Part shown: positions 1-10,377 of the stretch, one piece after another
Position numbering within the stretch: position 1 is the stretch's first letter
How the letters are laid out: each line of letters starts with the position of its first letter
NCBI GenBank assembly: GCA_944474755.1
Contig: OX104112.1
Span: 18,936,273-19,000,272, forward strand
Origin: Limnoperna fortunei
Lineage: Eukaryota; Mollusca; Bivalvia; Mytilida; Modiolidae
Reading direction: 5' to 3'
DNA: 64,000 bases
Program-made: the position numbers and the translations under genes
The notes under the pieces: model-generated
Told to the model about the DNA's origin: nothing
Databases searched by the model: none
What the model saw: only the letters and a program-made list of their open reading frames with translations

Positions 1-928
1 ATTAGTTTTTTTATTGTTTAAATATTAAAACAGACCTTTTAGATATTACTTTGTTGAAGATTCGTGACAAACAAGTACAACTGTAAACATATTTTAATAC
101 ATAATTATGTCATTCGATGTAAATTCCTCTTCTCAAGTGTAGCGTGCATTAAGTCTACCTATCGCATGTTTACACTATGTTTCTATGTGAGTGAAACATA
201 CTTGGTGATCAAGTAATGTCGTATAAAGCTATGGGGTTGATACCATTTAAAGTTATTATAAAATTTCTACAATTTTCATTCTTTAGTAGACTGACCATAC
301 AAATACATTTAAGTTCGTATTTCATATGTGTTTGTCATAGTAAAAAACTGTTGTTCGAGTCCATGTAAAAATTAGGCAAACTGACCATTTTGGTCCTGTG
401 TCAAATTTATTAAACGCTACCAATGCCATTTAAAAACTAAAGAAAAATACTTCATACAAAATATTGTAGAATTGTGAGTTTGTGCCAATATCAAAGATGA
501 TTTCACATCGTTTTCGCATTTAACACTCTGCAGGTAGGCATAGTATCTGCGAACAAAATAAATAAATAAAAAAAAGCAAAAATATAAAAATTTAACTGAT
601 TTTAGAAGATTACACAGGGTTAAACACAACTATATTTCATTAGTAATTTAACATTCAATACTCAATATTGTAAGTTACGTTCTTTAATTTTGACGTAATA
701 TTTCAACCGCTTGACCGATGTGGAAAAAATATTTCTCGTCACTAGTGAATTTGTTGTTCTCAGCAGTTGATTGGTTAAAAAATATTAACGTCACAATAAG
801 AACTCATGACGTCATAAACAAAACACCTTCCATTTACCGCTTATTCAAGTCACGAACGTAAAATTGGGGTTAGGAGAATTTGTACTTCGTTTCGCAAATA
901 TACTACTTTTTTAAATTAGAGAAACATA
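1..928. other. intergenic, no gene seen
   Basis: AT-rich sequence with only short chance open frames. I see no conserved protein signal, RNA gene or clear repeat here. Confidence 0.6.
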
Positions 929-1081
929 ATCTTACGTTAGTACTATTGGATTATCGGATTTCTCCAATCTCGATAGTTAAATTATGGCATTTTAAGTCCT
1001 CGCCAAGGCTCGGACTTAAAATTCCTAATTTAACTATCTCGATTGGAGAAATCTGATAATCCACTCGTACCAATGTAAGAT
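929..1081. repeat. long palindrome / foldback element 1
   Basis: About 70 nt at the left (929-998) reappear as reverse complement at the right (about 1013-1081), with roughly nine mismatches and one indel. The arms flank a short GC-rich apex (CTCGCCAAGGCTCG). The arms are AT-rich and start with ATCTTAC and end with GTAAGAT. This is the structure of a foldback or MITE-like element; no transposase is present. It lies just downstream of the LRR gene on the opposite reading strand. Its arm sequence is unrelated to the palindromes at 7990 and 8523, though the design is the same. Confidence 0.8.
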
Positions 1082-1157
1082 GCTATATTTAACAACTACA
1101 ATTCTTGCTCACATTTTAGCTTTAGTCATGTTATTTCCATTCGGAATCCAAGTTAAC

Positions 1158-2297
1158 TTATAATAATGTACAGCTGGCATCTTCGTAAGCAGCAATGTTT
1201 ATGTGTCTTCGTTCAAGAGATGAGTAACACTTTATTGCTGATAATCGTTCAGTATACATTGGAAATTTAAATATAACTTCTCCAATATAATTTTTATATC
1301 TTAGAAAGTTACAATTGCAATTCAGGGGATTATCTTTCAGATCAACAATTATTGGTACACTGTTCCTGATATAATTTATCATATTCGATGGAATGTTAGT
1401 AATTAAATTGTGAGATAAATCCACAAAAAGAGGCTCAGTTCGTCTTGGAATCATGTTAGACTGGGTTCCCAAAAAGTCAAAGGTCGTTACACTGTTGTGA
1501 GACATGTCTAAATATGTCAATTGCGGAAAAGATGCCCGCCATTCAACCAATTCTTGTGGAATGCGACTGTATCCATTATCGGAAATTAAAAATGTCTGCA
1601 ATTTGGGATAATCAGAATAAGCAGTCATTAATCGAAGAAACAGTTTGCTTCTAGATCGACTGGTTCTTTCATCAATATACCCTAAGTTTGGATACCGACA
1701 TCTGTATTTTTTCTGCTTTGCCTTTCTGATTAGTTCGTCACCGGCAGATAACAGCAAATGCTCATGGTGCTCAGAAAGCGATGCTGTGTTGTACTGAGGG
1801 AACGAGTACGTAATATTGCGCTTGACAATACTATAGAGAGTTTGTTGTCCACAATCATATTCCTGTGTTATCGGTTTGTAAATAATATCAAACACATTGT
1901 CTATATTTGATAAACAAACACAATCTACCAACGACAATTCCTGCATTTCATCCAAGATGTTGGTGGGAGTGTACAATTCCGAACCAAAACCTTCTAACTG
2001 ACACCCAGTCACCTTAAGCCGTATAAGTCCTCTAGCTTTCATTGGCCATGGTAGGTAAAATCGTCCAATGGGGCTGCAGGATACTTCCAACGAAACTTTA
2101 ACTGATGTTGGCAATCCTGATGTCCATTGTCTAAAATCAGTAAAATCAAGCAAGCTATCCACATATATACTGCATTTTCTAATTTGTTCTTGAACGTCTA
2201 AAGGACATCTTCTTTCGAAATATGGTCTTGACTGACAACAAACCAAAGTCACTATACTACAAAAAAGTACAATTTCGAACGAATCTTTGGTAAACAT
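1158..2297 (-). CDS. secreted leucine-rich-repeat protein, single exon
   Basis: A 379-residue protein read from an ATG at 2297-2295; the upstream TTG at 2312 is not a normal start. Residues 1 to about 22 form a signal peptide (hydrophobic run ending VCCQ before SRPYF). A Cys-containing N-terminal region follows. Recognisable LRRs lie at about 231-310, with LQTFLISDN, LTYLDMSHN and LFVDLSHNLI-type segments. A C-terminal LRR cap follows (NPLNCNC, then Cys at about 357 and 376). There is no transmembrane segment and no TIR domain, so this is an LRR-only secreted protein resembling a Toll-like receptor ectodomain. Such proteins are often pattern-binding or adhesion molecules; that role is inferred. 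A TATA-like box lies about 50 nt upstream. The frame is intact and apparently without introns. It could also be a truncated receptor, but the complete cap argues against that. Confidence 0.85.
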   Translation of the reverse strand: MFTKDSFEIVLFCSIVTLVCCQSRPYFERRCPLDVQEQIRKCSIYVDSLLDFTDFRQWTSGLPTSVKVSLEVSCSPIGRFYLPWPMKARGLIRLKVTGCQLEGFGSELYTPTNILDEMQELSLVDCVCLSNIDNVFDIIYKPITQEYDCGQQTLYSIVKRNITYSFPQYNTASLSEHHEHLLLSAGDELIRKAKQKKYRCRYPNLGYIDERTSRSRSKLFLRLMTAYSDYPKLQTFLISDNGYSRIPQELVEWRASFPQLTYLDMSHNSVTTFDFLGTQSNMIPRRTEPLFVDLSHNLITNIPSNMINYIRNSVPIIVDLKDNPLNCNCNFLRYKNYIGEVIFKFPMYTERLSAIKCYSSLERRHINIAAYEDASCTLL

Positions 2298-2344
2298 TTT
2301 CTTCTTTTCCAAATTGTGAATACACGAATTGACATCGTTTTGTG

Positions 2345-2353
2345 CTTATAAAG
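2345..2353 (-). promoter_or_regulatory. TATA-like box of the LRR gene
   Basis: On the minus strand the sequence reads CTTTATAAG, about 50 nt before the ATG at 2297. Transcription would then start near 2315-2322 and give a short 5' leader. A TGACGT half-site lies a little further upstream (about 2365-2372). The site is assigned by position and sequence only. Confidence 0.45.
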
Positions 2354-2397
2354 GACATGAAATTAAATACGTCATGAATCAGGAGAGAAATGCTCTT

Positions 2398-4434
2398 GAC
2401 TTTTTTTAAAGGCGTCGTGTAAACAATGGCCGTGAATTTTAACCGGATTCTAACGTGAATTAAATTACAACTGTTTCTTTAATATGCGTGAAGGTATTAA
2501 CAAAGATTTTCATGACCATATTTTTGTATAATTATTTGAATTCTAATTGAAATATATTTATGTTTGAAAAGCAAAATCAGCTATGTCGTTTTTTTATCAA
2601 TATTAACATTTTTAGTTTTAGTTTTTTAATGTTCTGTGTTTTTTCTACGTATTCTGATTAGAAAATAAAGACAATCATTACCACTAATACACACTTTAGT
2701 GTACAATGATCGTAACCAAGTGAGTAAACAACACCATGTTATGTTATGTCTTCTTTTTAAGTTGATATATATTATAAAAAATAAAAAGATTTTGTGTTTT
2801 TCATTTATTTTTTATCAATTCTTTGCATTTTCGGAAACCTTAATCCACGAATTTAATAACCAATTAATATGTAACTTTTCACCAAACCACGAAATTTTAT
2901 TCCTACAAAGAAAAGTACTTTCACACTTTTTAGAGAAGACACATAATTGTTTTCTGCCACTTTTAGAAAGTCTTTTTTGAAAGATGATACGGTCTTTATT
3001 TTTTTTATTTTATCTATACACAAGCTAACAATTAAGCCCATACATGTTTCCCAATACCGTATTTTGTAGCACGTCATATATGATAAAGTATCTGTTTTGG
3101 TTGTTTTCATTTGACGTATGTTATATATTGTAAGTAGTGAAAACATGTGAACACAAAAAGTAAAAAAAAAACTTGTGTTATATTATCTTTATTAATTATG
3201 AAAATGACATGCCCTGAATTAAAGTAAAAATGTGACACATTAAAAACTAGAGGAATGTAAGTTCGTCCCACATAAACATGTTGACAATTGAAGGGAAATA
3301 CCGACATTAAAAACATTTTCTAGTCATTTATTATGTCACGTGGTATGTTTATATAGAAAAACGTTGTGCTAAAAATAAAGGCAAATGCATAACTTCGATT
3401 AATCTAAGATAGATTAGTGCAAAAATATCTATTGAAAACAACCGTAAATCCAGTAGGGATATTAAGTTCTTCGATCTGTCGTAATACCTGGCATAAAAAA
3501 ATGATAGATCTCTTATAATGGGCCGAATGTCACTTTAAAGTAAAGCAGTACTGTTCATAGATTCCTATATGTCTTATAACTGCACGTAAGAGACTTAAGC
3601 AATGTACTAGGTGTTGATCTTTTTGGACTCGTCCTTAAATTTAATATTTTTTTTAAACATGCAAACATGCACTAATAATTTTGTATTCAATAAATATTGC
3701 TTTTTAATAAAAGAGGTAAATATGTTTATACTGATAGTATCAATCTGCAGCATTAGCAGCTTTACAAATACACCTTAAATTAAAATAAATCTGTTTCAAG
3801 TAGCTGTGGAACATACTAAAAATTTGGAATAATCAGTTATAAGGATTTTATAATATCCGCCAGTCGGGGCTTCCAATTTTGGTCTGTTATATCCCAAGCG
3901 TTTGTGATTTGCGATAAACCGAATAAAATAATCAGATATACGGATCTGTCGTTCCGTATGAGAGCAATTCCTAAAACAATTCTTATATTAAATTTAATTC
4001 CTCGGTGATTTGGGAAAAGGCGGTAGCGATTTAAGGTATATATAAGAGTTTATATTAAGGAATAATAGGCCTGGCAGGAATTACTTCCAGATGTTTATTT
4101 CAGCAAAGATCTTCTTTGAATTGAGCTTCTTCCGAGACGTTAAGCAAACATTAATTCATTCAATTATTTATTGACTTCGAACAGGATTTATGTCTACAAT
4201 TAAAAGCTATAGGTTGGTCGAGAATTTAAACTTAGCTAAGATACATACGAGTATTTATTTCGAGTTCATCCGATAATCATTAAAAACGATCAGCAAATAA
4301 TTAAAAAAAAATTCATATTTTCGGTAAATTTTTTCAAATATTTTATACCAAATTATTTTTATTAAATTTTTATGTCTATACAGATGAGTAAATGTCCTAT
4401 CAATTTAGGATTTTTTGGCAGGTCAGTTTCCAAT
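2398..4434. other. intergenic, no gene seen
   Basis: AT-rich sequence. Several short open frames on both strands (for example 2699-2980 and 2853-3146) have low-complexity Phe/Ile/Lys composition and no recognisable motif, and I regard them as chance. No RNA gene or clear repeat was noticed. Confidence 0.55.
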
Positions 4435-4985
4435 TGACAATTAATGACCTGGATATAGCCATCTCCGGCACTGAAAACATAACAGGTTCACAGATATAAC
4501 CTCATGTCATTCCCATTCACTACTGAACTTCATTTTTAGCCTGCAAATAAGGTTTGTGAACTAAGCCCCATTTTGATAAAACATTACATAAGATCTTATT
4601 TATTTTTATACAATCATATGTTCAAGCTAGGTGGAAATAGAGGGGCGCAGTGCCCCGCCCTAAAATCGCCCTTGCGCCCTGTGCCCCCATTCAGCGCCCC
4701 TCTGACCCATCGGCGAAATGTATCACACTAAAGTGTTCCAATTCATTATATTTTCTGAAGTTAAAATTAATTACAGTGTGTTTAGAACTAATACCTGGTA
4801 TATTAATTAGCCTATTGACACTTCCTGACGAATCTATATATACTTTTGATACGGTTTTACTTAAAACGTACGACGTTTTGTTCTTGAGAGTTATGCCTCA
4901 TGGCGTCGACAATGGTGTGGGAGCGGTGATTGTGGTTGACGTAGGATACACAGAACCCTTTGCTTGGAGATTGCGATATAGGTAA
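4435..4985 (+). repeat. dispersed repeat, copy A (with insertion)
   Basis: Blocks such as CACAGATATAACCTC, TATACTTTTGATACG and GTGATTG...GACG...ACCC reappear in the same order at 22675-22975. Copy A is about 250 nt longer. The extra part includes an out-of-character GC-rich stretch at about 4640-4705 (clusters of GCCCC, with GAGGGGCGC and GCGCCCCTC inverted to each other). No coding content was recognised; the open frame at 4650-4985 spans the repeat and is probably not a gene. Confidence 0.6.
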
Positions 4986-6159
4986 CTATTCAGATTTCTC
5001 AACCATAGAAAATGTAATATTCACAATGCCGCTAGGCGTAACAATTCAAAAGTTCAAAATTATGAACGTTTATGAAGCCACACTTAAAAACTTAAATAAT
5101 CTTTAAGGCATCCTGTATTTTCATTCATAAGTCTTTCAGTTATACAAAGTTTCTCACTTATTCCAGCATAATCTGTTACTAGATGTTATTCTAAAACCAT
5201 CATTAGGATCTTTTTTTTAAAAGTTTGACATACTAGTATTTGTTTACTGAACCTTTTCCAAAATGACCATAAACTTTCTCGGATACATGGTGATATGTAA
5301 GTGTTTATAGAAAACCAAAAAACACATTAAAGACAATAATCTTCTTTTTTGCTTAATAAAAAAAGATAGGGTAACAAAAGATTGATTTTAAATACGTAGT
5401 GCTAATAATAGTCAAAGTTAAAGTTTGCTTATACAATCTGTTGCTAAGATATACTTAATATTTTCTATGATATGTGATTTTATATTTCAAAATGAACTAC
5501 AAATATTTCAGTGGGTTTTACTTAAATTTATTAACTGGTATTCAAAGGTATTCAAAGGTCTTCATTGTACTCGAATCCAATCTTAATTGACAAGGAATGC
5601 CAGTTTTTTTACCGAAGGTTCAGGATATTCCCGGGAACATCGACTTCCTCCCAAAAAACATTAGATCTGAAAACTTGCCGGAGTGCCATCAGACACCATT
5701 AAAAAATAAAAAACAAACAGACTTTTAAAGTAGACATGCCATAAGAGAAGAGAAATTAGCTGAACTGTTGTTGTCATGGTTTATTACATGTAGTGAACAA
5801 AACACTTGTGTTCTGTAAAACCGAAAACATATTGTAAAAAAAAAAACAAATACATTTTTTGCTGTCGAAAACAACATGGTGAATTTTAATTGTACCCTGT
5901 TAACTGACTCGGCTCGAGTACAGATTTATCTGAAAATGTTTTTTTTTTAGTTTTTGGAAAAAAATATCAAAATTTCATGTACTTTAATTTTATTTCAAAA
6001 TTTTATAGGTATGGAATATATATCAACCAGCCTGAAAGATACATATAAAACGAGATTCTTTTCAATTTATAATGAATCCTTGTAAAAATGGTGGCAACAT
6101 GTAACATGAACACATAGTAGACACTATTTGTGCTTTTGTAATGAAGATTAATGATACAA
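4986..6159. other. intergenic, no gene seen
   Basis: AT-rich with several homopolymer runs (A10 near 5838, T10 near 5940). No gene, RNA or transposon signal was seen. Confidence 0.55.
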
Positions 6160-6480
6160 TCCATAGTTGTGATCTTAAACTTCTTGAATATGCAGTGTGG
6201 TATTTGTAAATGGGGATAAAATGTTGGTTGATAGTTTATAAGCAAATATATATTTTAAACACCTGATTTTGCATAAAAGCATGTGACATGTTGCCATCAA
6301 AGTATGTCTGGGTAAAAAGCATATTAAGAAGTTACACGTTAGGCAGGGTTGTTTTCTTTAGCTTTTTCAAAATGCAATGTCGTATTTTTAAATGGGGATA
6401 AAAACTTAGAATTTGAAATTAATATACATTTTAACAGCTGAATTTACCTAAAATGTTACGAAAATGTGTGAGGTTTGCAT
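6160..6480 (+). repeat. imperfect tandem duplication, about 182-bp unit
   Basis: A block with TGCAGTGTGGTATTTGTAAA then TGGGGATAAAA at 6191 recurs at 6373 as TGCAATGTCGTATTTTTAAA then TGGGGATAAAA. Diverged flanking sequence follows in both. It shows two copies of a roughly 182-bp unit. Confidence 0.55.
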
Positions 6481-6603
6481 TCATAATATTTGCGTTTTCA
6501 AATAAAAAAATGCAGTCCGGTTATTCATGTTTTGTTTGTCCCCAGTTGAAATGAAGAGACCAACTTAACAGACAAATAAGTTTACTGCCCAGAATTAAAT
6601 CCA

Positions 6604-6822
6604 ATGATTAGGATTAAAGTTTTAGAAATTGTGTGTAGCATAAATGCATTAACTCTTACAACTTCAGGCGTCACCACATTAGTTGTCGTAGAAATACTCA
6701 TAAACATTCTCAACACAAAACGTCATAGAGGGTGCTTTAGTAAAAACAATTATGCCAACGATACTAACAACAATGAAAGTGATAATGAGACGACCACAGG
6801 AAGCCACAGTTCGATCACATAA
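6604..6822 (+). CDS. small hydrophobic ORF, unknown function
   Basis: A 72-codon frame from an ATG. Residues about 5-36 are hydrophobic and could form one membrane segment (LTTSGVTTLVVVEILINIL). A basic turn (KRHRGC) and an Asn/Asp/Thr/Ser-rich tail follow. I do not recognise a family. It ends about 90 nt before a histidine-rich open frame in another frame, so the two could be exons of one small gene, but I cannot place a convincing donor. A chance ORF remains quite possible. Confidence 0.25.
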   Translation: MIRIKVLEIVCSINALTLTTSGVTTLVVVEILINILNTKRHRGCFSKNNYANDTNNNESDNETTTGSHSSIT

Positions 6823-6970
6823 GGGACACCTCTCAACTATCTCTTATACAACATCTCCACTGAAACCTGAAAAATTTCGGCAAGCCAGTTTGTATCGACA
6901 TTGAACTCCTGTGTCTTCCCTTCATTACCATAAGAGGCACAGACAGAGGGAAAAAGATCATGACCTCGCA

Positions 6971-7111
6971 ATGCAACAAGCCGCAGAATGGATAGAAAAG
7001 GAACACACAGTGGAGAAACTAGGAGAAAATGTTATAATACTGAGACATGAACATCATCATATACATGAACACCATCATCACCACCACTACCATCATTACC
7101 ACGAGGCATGA
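6971..7111 (+). CDS. histidine-rich small ORF or terminal exon
   Basis: An open frame that runs from about 6911 and includes an ATG at 6971 (46 codons from there). The N-terminal half is charged and Glu-rich; the C-terminal third is nearly all His with Glu and Tyr (HEHHHIHEHHHHHHYHHYHEA region). Such tracts can bind zinc, copper or nickel, or can arise from CAT/CAC slippage. A polypyrimidine stretch before an AG near 6934 makes a 3'-terminal exon plausible. An AATAAA lies only 7 nt after the stop. Function is unknown and expression is not shown by sequence. Confidence 0.3.
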   Translation: MQQAAEWIEKEHTVEKLGENVIILRHEHHHIHEHHHHHHYHHYHEA

Positions 7112-7117
7112 TGAGAA

Positions 7118-7123
7118 ATAAAT
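7118..7123 (+). promoter_or_regulatory. polyadenylation signal AATAAA
   Basis: AATAAA directly follows the stop codon of the His-rich frame. The spacing is very short, but the hexamer is canonical. Confidence 0.35.
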
Positions 7124-7989
7124 AGAATTCTGGGAAAGGGTAGTGCTGAAGACAATTAGATACAAAATCGTCATTGGAGGGTATAATTTGACAAAGTTGT
7201 ATTTGTGGTTTTTCTTATCTATTTATTTTGACAGTAAGGAATTAAATTAAACTTTTTAAAAATTTCTGTTCGTCTTATATAATTTTGAATTAAATTATAA
7301 ACAATTCAGTTCTTTAATAAGACAAATTTACTCTGAAATCAATACTTTTTATAAATACATGTTTCACTCTTTTGCAAGAGTTTATTCAGGAAGACCTGTA
7401 TTTTATAAGCGGTTTAATTTTTTTTGGTCAGAAAATGGCCACTAATTGAAATGCAGATTTAAAAGAGGAACTAATATATTGTTTGTTTTAGTTTATTGAC
7501 TTTGATGAGCTTTAAGAACCTGAGATATTATACAAATTTGAAAATGTATATACATGCATGTTTTCTTGGTTTTTTTACATATTTTAATGTCACCGCTCGC
7601 CATTTATTAAATATTTCTACATCTTATTGATCAGTTCTAACATTGGTAACCATGATATCATCGAATCAACAACTTTCTGGCGTATTGATAACGAGTTCAA
7701 AATAGAGATAAATCAAGACGCTGAAATGCAATTGAATCGTCTGGATGATCAAGATTACACAATTACTTGTGTCTAGAATAGTACTTGCGCTTCCCTCACT
7801 AATTTCTGCATCATCCATTTGAAGCGGAACGTCATGTTGACCTTCGTTTGTGTGCATGTAACACAATCTGTAGCTAACCACAGTGTATTTTGTTATGTTA
7901 ACAATACTTCAATTGAATCTGAAAGTAATTATCACAGAATTGTGTCATTCGTTTATTATTTCCGTTTATAATTATTCAAATATTATAGG
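7124..7989. other. intergenic, no gene seen
   Basis: AT-rich. The minus-strand frame at 7666-7881 has no recognisable motif. Nothing else was noted. Confidence 0.5.
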
Positions 7990-8126
7990 ATTAAACAATG
8001 TGTTTTAGGAAATTATCAATGTGTAAACTCCGGCGACTCACTCACAAACTAAGGACTTTATGTCAAGTTTGTGAGGGAGTCGCCGGAGTTTAAACATTGA
8101 TAATTTCCTAAAACACAATGTTTAAT
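7990..8126. repeat. near-perfect palindrome / foldback element 2
   Basis: A left arm of 61 nt (7990-8050) and a right arm of 61 nt (8066-8126) are reverse complements with about three mismatches, separated by a 15-nt loop. The arms include CCGGCGACTC / GAGTCGCCGG close to the apex. Weaker complementarity extends outward to about 7982-8135. The near-identity implies recent formation or active maintenance. No ORF lies inside. Confidence 0.9.
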
Positions 8127-8522
8127 CGTTATAATTCTGTGAAATAATAGTTGCGATTTTTAAAACAGCAAAAACAGTTACAGAAACCCATCTAGACTTC
8201 GTAAAATACCTAGGTCGGAAAGCGTAGGGATATGAAAATATATTACCAAAGGAATCGCTGTTCTGTAGATTTTGATAAGAAAAAAACAAAATGAAACACT
8301 AAATTGTATTTATATTATATTTTATTTCAAATCTCAATCGATTTAATTGGAAGTCATTGGGGCAAAGAAAACATTGTCCCCTCTCCCAGACGATACGCTA
8401 CTAGGACGCCATGTTGTTTACATTGGATACTGAAAGTAGTCCGCTCAGAGGAAATATCGATATATAAATTATCTGAGAAGACGCCATTTAAGTGTTTTTA
8501 TCCAATCAAAGCACTTAATATT

Positions 8523-8670
8523 ATAATCATACTGCCTTTGAACGAGGGTGTTAGGGTAGATTATCACATGAAGAAAAAATTATCACCCGAGACGGAGTCG
8601 AGGGTGATAATTTTTTCTTCATGTGATAATCTACCCTAAAACCTGAGTTCAAAGGCAGTATGATTTTTAT
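8523..8670. repeat. near-perfect palindrome / foldback element 3
   Basis: A left arm at 8523-8588 pairs with a right arm at 8602-8670 over about 66 nt with few differences. The loop is about 13 nt (GAGACGGAGTCGA). The inner 36 nt of the arms appear perfectly complementary. The frame at 8304-8639 runs across this hairpin and is therefore not credible as a gene. Confidence 0.9.
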
Positions 8671-8889
8671 TATACTGAATGCCTATTATCTAATGAAGAA
8701 ATGTAAACTACTACATAGATACTGTACAGAATCATATTTTTAATGGAAAATGCTTGTTAGACTGCTAGTTCTTTTTCCAAATAATAATTGCCTATTTTCC
8801 TGTATTTGTTGTGTATTTGACATGTCTACACGGAAAGACACGCGACCTGTAAGTAAATTTAGCTGATCATTTTCCAGATTGGCAATTTT

Positions 8890-9030
8890 CTTTCTGATAA
8901 TTTTTTATATCACTCGTAAACTTCGGCTGGAGCGGGTGATAATTTTCCAGTTCGGCAATCTCCGGTCTAAGCGGGTGTTAATTTTTGTTATATCACCCGT
9001 TGGTAGGAAATCACGAGGAATTAACACCCG
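8890..9030. repeat. degenerate hairpin repeats related to element 3
   Basis: GCGGGTGATAATTTTCC and GCGGGTGTTAATTTTTG are direct repeats, and AATTAACACCCG pairs with CGGGTGTTAATT. The GGGTGATAATTTT core is also the inner arm of the palindrome at 8523-8670, so this looks like a decayed relative. Confidence 0.5.
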
Positions 9031-9393
9031 TTGCTATAATGGGCGGTGCTAAAACGAGAATCAGTAGAAATTAACACATTGTTATCGTCCAATAAAAAGA
9101 CAGCATTTTTGCATGAAGTATAATAAAAATAAATTACAGCATGAATAGAATTATTGTTATTTGATTTCGTTTATTTGTAGTTTTTCACCAGTTGTCATTG
9201 TACAATACAAATATCAACGCTAATATTTGCCTGTTGTTGTATCAAAAATCGGTTTAAACTTGCTAGAATGCCAGTATAGTCCATGATTACCAGTAATTGA
9301 GACTCTTTGTAGCTTCACCAAGATAAAAAAAGAGCTACATTACTGTCTTTATTCTTTCGTCTAGAACCTCATGGAAACATTTATTTTCATGTG
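9031..9393. other. short intergenic stretch, no gene seen
   Basis: AT-rich sequence between the hairpin repeats and the LTR element. No feature was noted. Confidence 0.5.
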
Positions 9394-9397
9394 ATAC
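9394..9397. repeat. target-site duplication, left (ATAC)
   Basis: ATAC directly precedes the 5' LTR and is repeated directly after the 3' LTR at 17885. A 4-bp duplication fits Ty3/gypsy integration. Confidence 0.85.
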
Positions 9398-9440
9398 TGT
9401 TGTGACGCTCCTGGTAATAGCCAGACCAGAAATATACAAC

Positions 9441-9448
9441 TATATAAA
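9441..9448 (+). promoter_or_regulatory. LTR TATA box
   Basis: TATATAAA within the 5' LTR. Transcription would start about 30 nt downstream (near 9470), making U3 roughly the first 75 nt. The same sequence is in the 3' LTR at about 17756-17763. Confidence 0.6.
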
Positions 9449-9525
9449 CTACAGTAGAATCGGGATTGCATATATGAATACCTGAAGTGGACCTGTGAAG
9501 ACGATCGTCATACTGTCTTACTTCT

Positions 9526-9534
9526 CAGGTAATA
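9526..9534 (+). promoter_or_regulatory. candidate splice donor in 5' LTR
   Basis: CAG|GTAATA with the GT at 9529-9530, downstream of the predicted transcription start. It could pair with the acceptor at 16100 to make a spliced mRNA for ORF3. This is inferred from consensus only. Confidence 0.35.
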
Positions 9535-9570
9535 TTTGAATCTACCATATATACTCGCCATTCATTACAG

Positions 9571-9583
9571 TGGTGTCAGAAGT
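9571..9583 (+). promoter_or_regulatory. primer-binding site (tRNA-Leu type)
   Basis: TGGTGTCAGAAGT begins one base after the LTR end. It is complementary to the 3' end (..ACTTCTGACACCA) typical of a eukaryotic tRNA-Leu. It is the start site for minus-strand cDNA synthesis. Confidence 0.8.
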
Positions 9584-10251
9584 CGTAACGATTCCACATT
9601 TACATATATGCGACATATTTCAAATTATATTTTGATTTTGATTTGTTTCGCGGGTGGAAATATCATTTTTACCCCTCGCGATATTCATACGTGGAACGTC
9701 GATTAATTATATATTCATTATATTACAATAATATTGCATTTATATTTAAGTGCGATTCTGGTATTGTCGATTTTTTTTATTAATCTAGACGTCAGACTCA
9801 AAATATTTCTGACTATCCCCCCTTTTTTTCAAACAAGTAAAAAAATCCTCAGACAGTTATTATTCTTGTTGAAGTTGAAATAATAATACAGATAGATTTA
9901 TTAATTTTCTCTTCCATTTTACAGCCGATTTCATTCTCAAAAATCAATTTGTACGGAAATTGCTTTCACAGATTTGTGTATTGAAAATTGAAACCAACAA
10001 CCTTATGTGACAATTTTGTGCGTCAGATCGTCTGATGTCATTATTGTTTACAAGTATTTTGTTTATTCAATAGTTTTCTATCGGTATTTGAGGACAACTC
10101 GTTTTTTGTACATTTTGGTCAAAAACATAAACGTGAGCGATACTCATGTTGACTTTCTTTATGTGTTGATTTGTTAAGGCAAATACAATTGATCCCTTAC
10201 CTACAAATTGGTTTGAGCACTTTTCACGTATTTTGTCAGCAATAAACAGCT

Positions 10252-10377
10252 ATGTCGACGCCTATCGATATAAACACAGCAACATTCGAACAATTAAAAC
10301 AGATATCAGGTATCAGTGATAAGAGGGCAAACAAGATTATAAAAAAAAGACAAAAACAATATGCAAGCAGCTTATGA
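10252..10377 (+). CDS. leader ORF with helix-hairpin-helix-like segment
   Basis: A 41-codon ORF starting ATGTCG in the leader, overlapping the gag start by 17 nt in a different frame. Residues about 6-35 (INTATFEQLKQISGI, then KANK-like IIKKR spacing) match the ComEA-type helix-hairpin-helix pattern: an INxAxxxxL helix, a xxxGI turn and a second basic helix. That fold binds DNA backbone non-specifically. An A8 run at 10341-10348 lies just before the frame is lost, and one base fewer there would fuse this ORF to gag. It may be the true N-terminus of Gag in intact copies, a frameshift-controlled extension, or a uORF. Confidence 0.5.
   Translation: MSTPIDINTATFEQLKQISGISDKRANKIIKKRQKQYASSL

Larger units (their letters stand above)
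9398..9569 (+). repeat. 5' LTR
   Basis: 172 bp, starting TGTTGTGACG and ending ATTACA, apparently identical to 17713-17884. It holds a TATATAAA promoter element and a CAG|GTAATA splice-donor-like site. No AATAAA is present inside the LTR. Confidence 0.95.

Noticed and set aside
4650..4985. 111-codon ORF with Pro/Cys-rich start
   Set aside because: It lies in a dispersed repeat with a GC-rich insert, and no domain is recognisable.
8304..8639. 111-codon plus-strand ORF
   Set aside because: It runs through both arms of a near-perfect palindrome, so the frame is a by-product of the inverted repeat.
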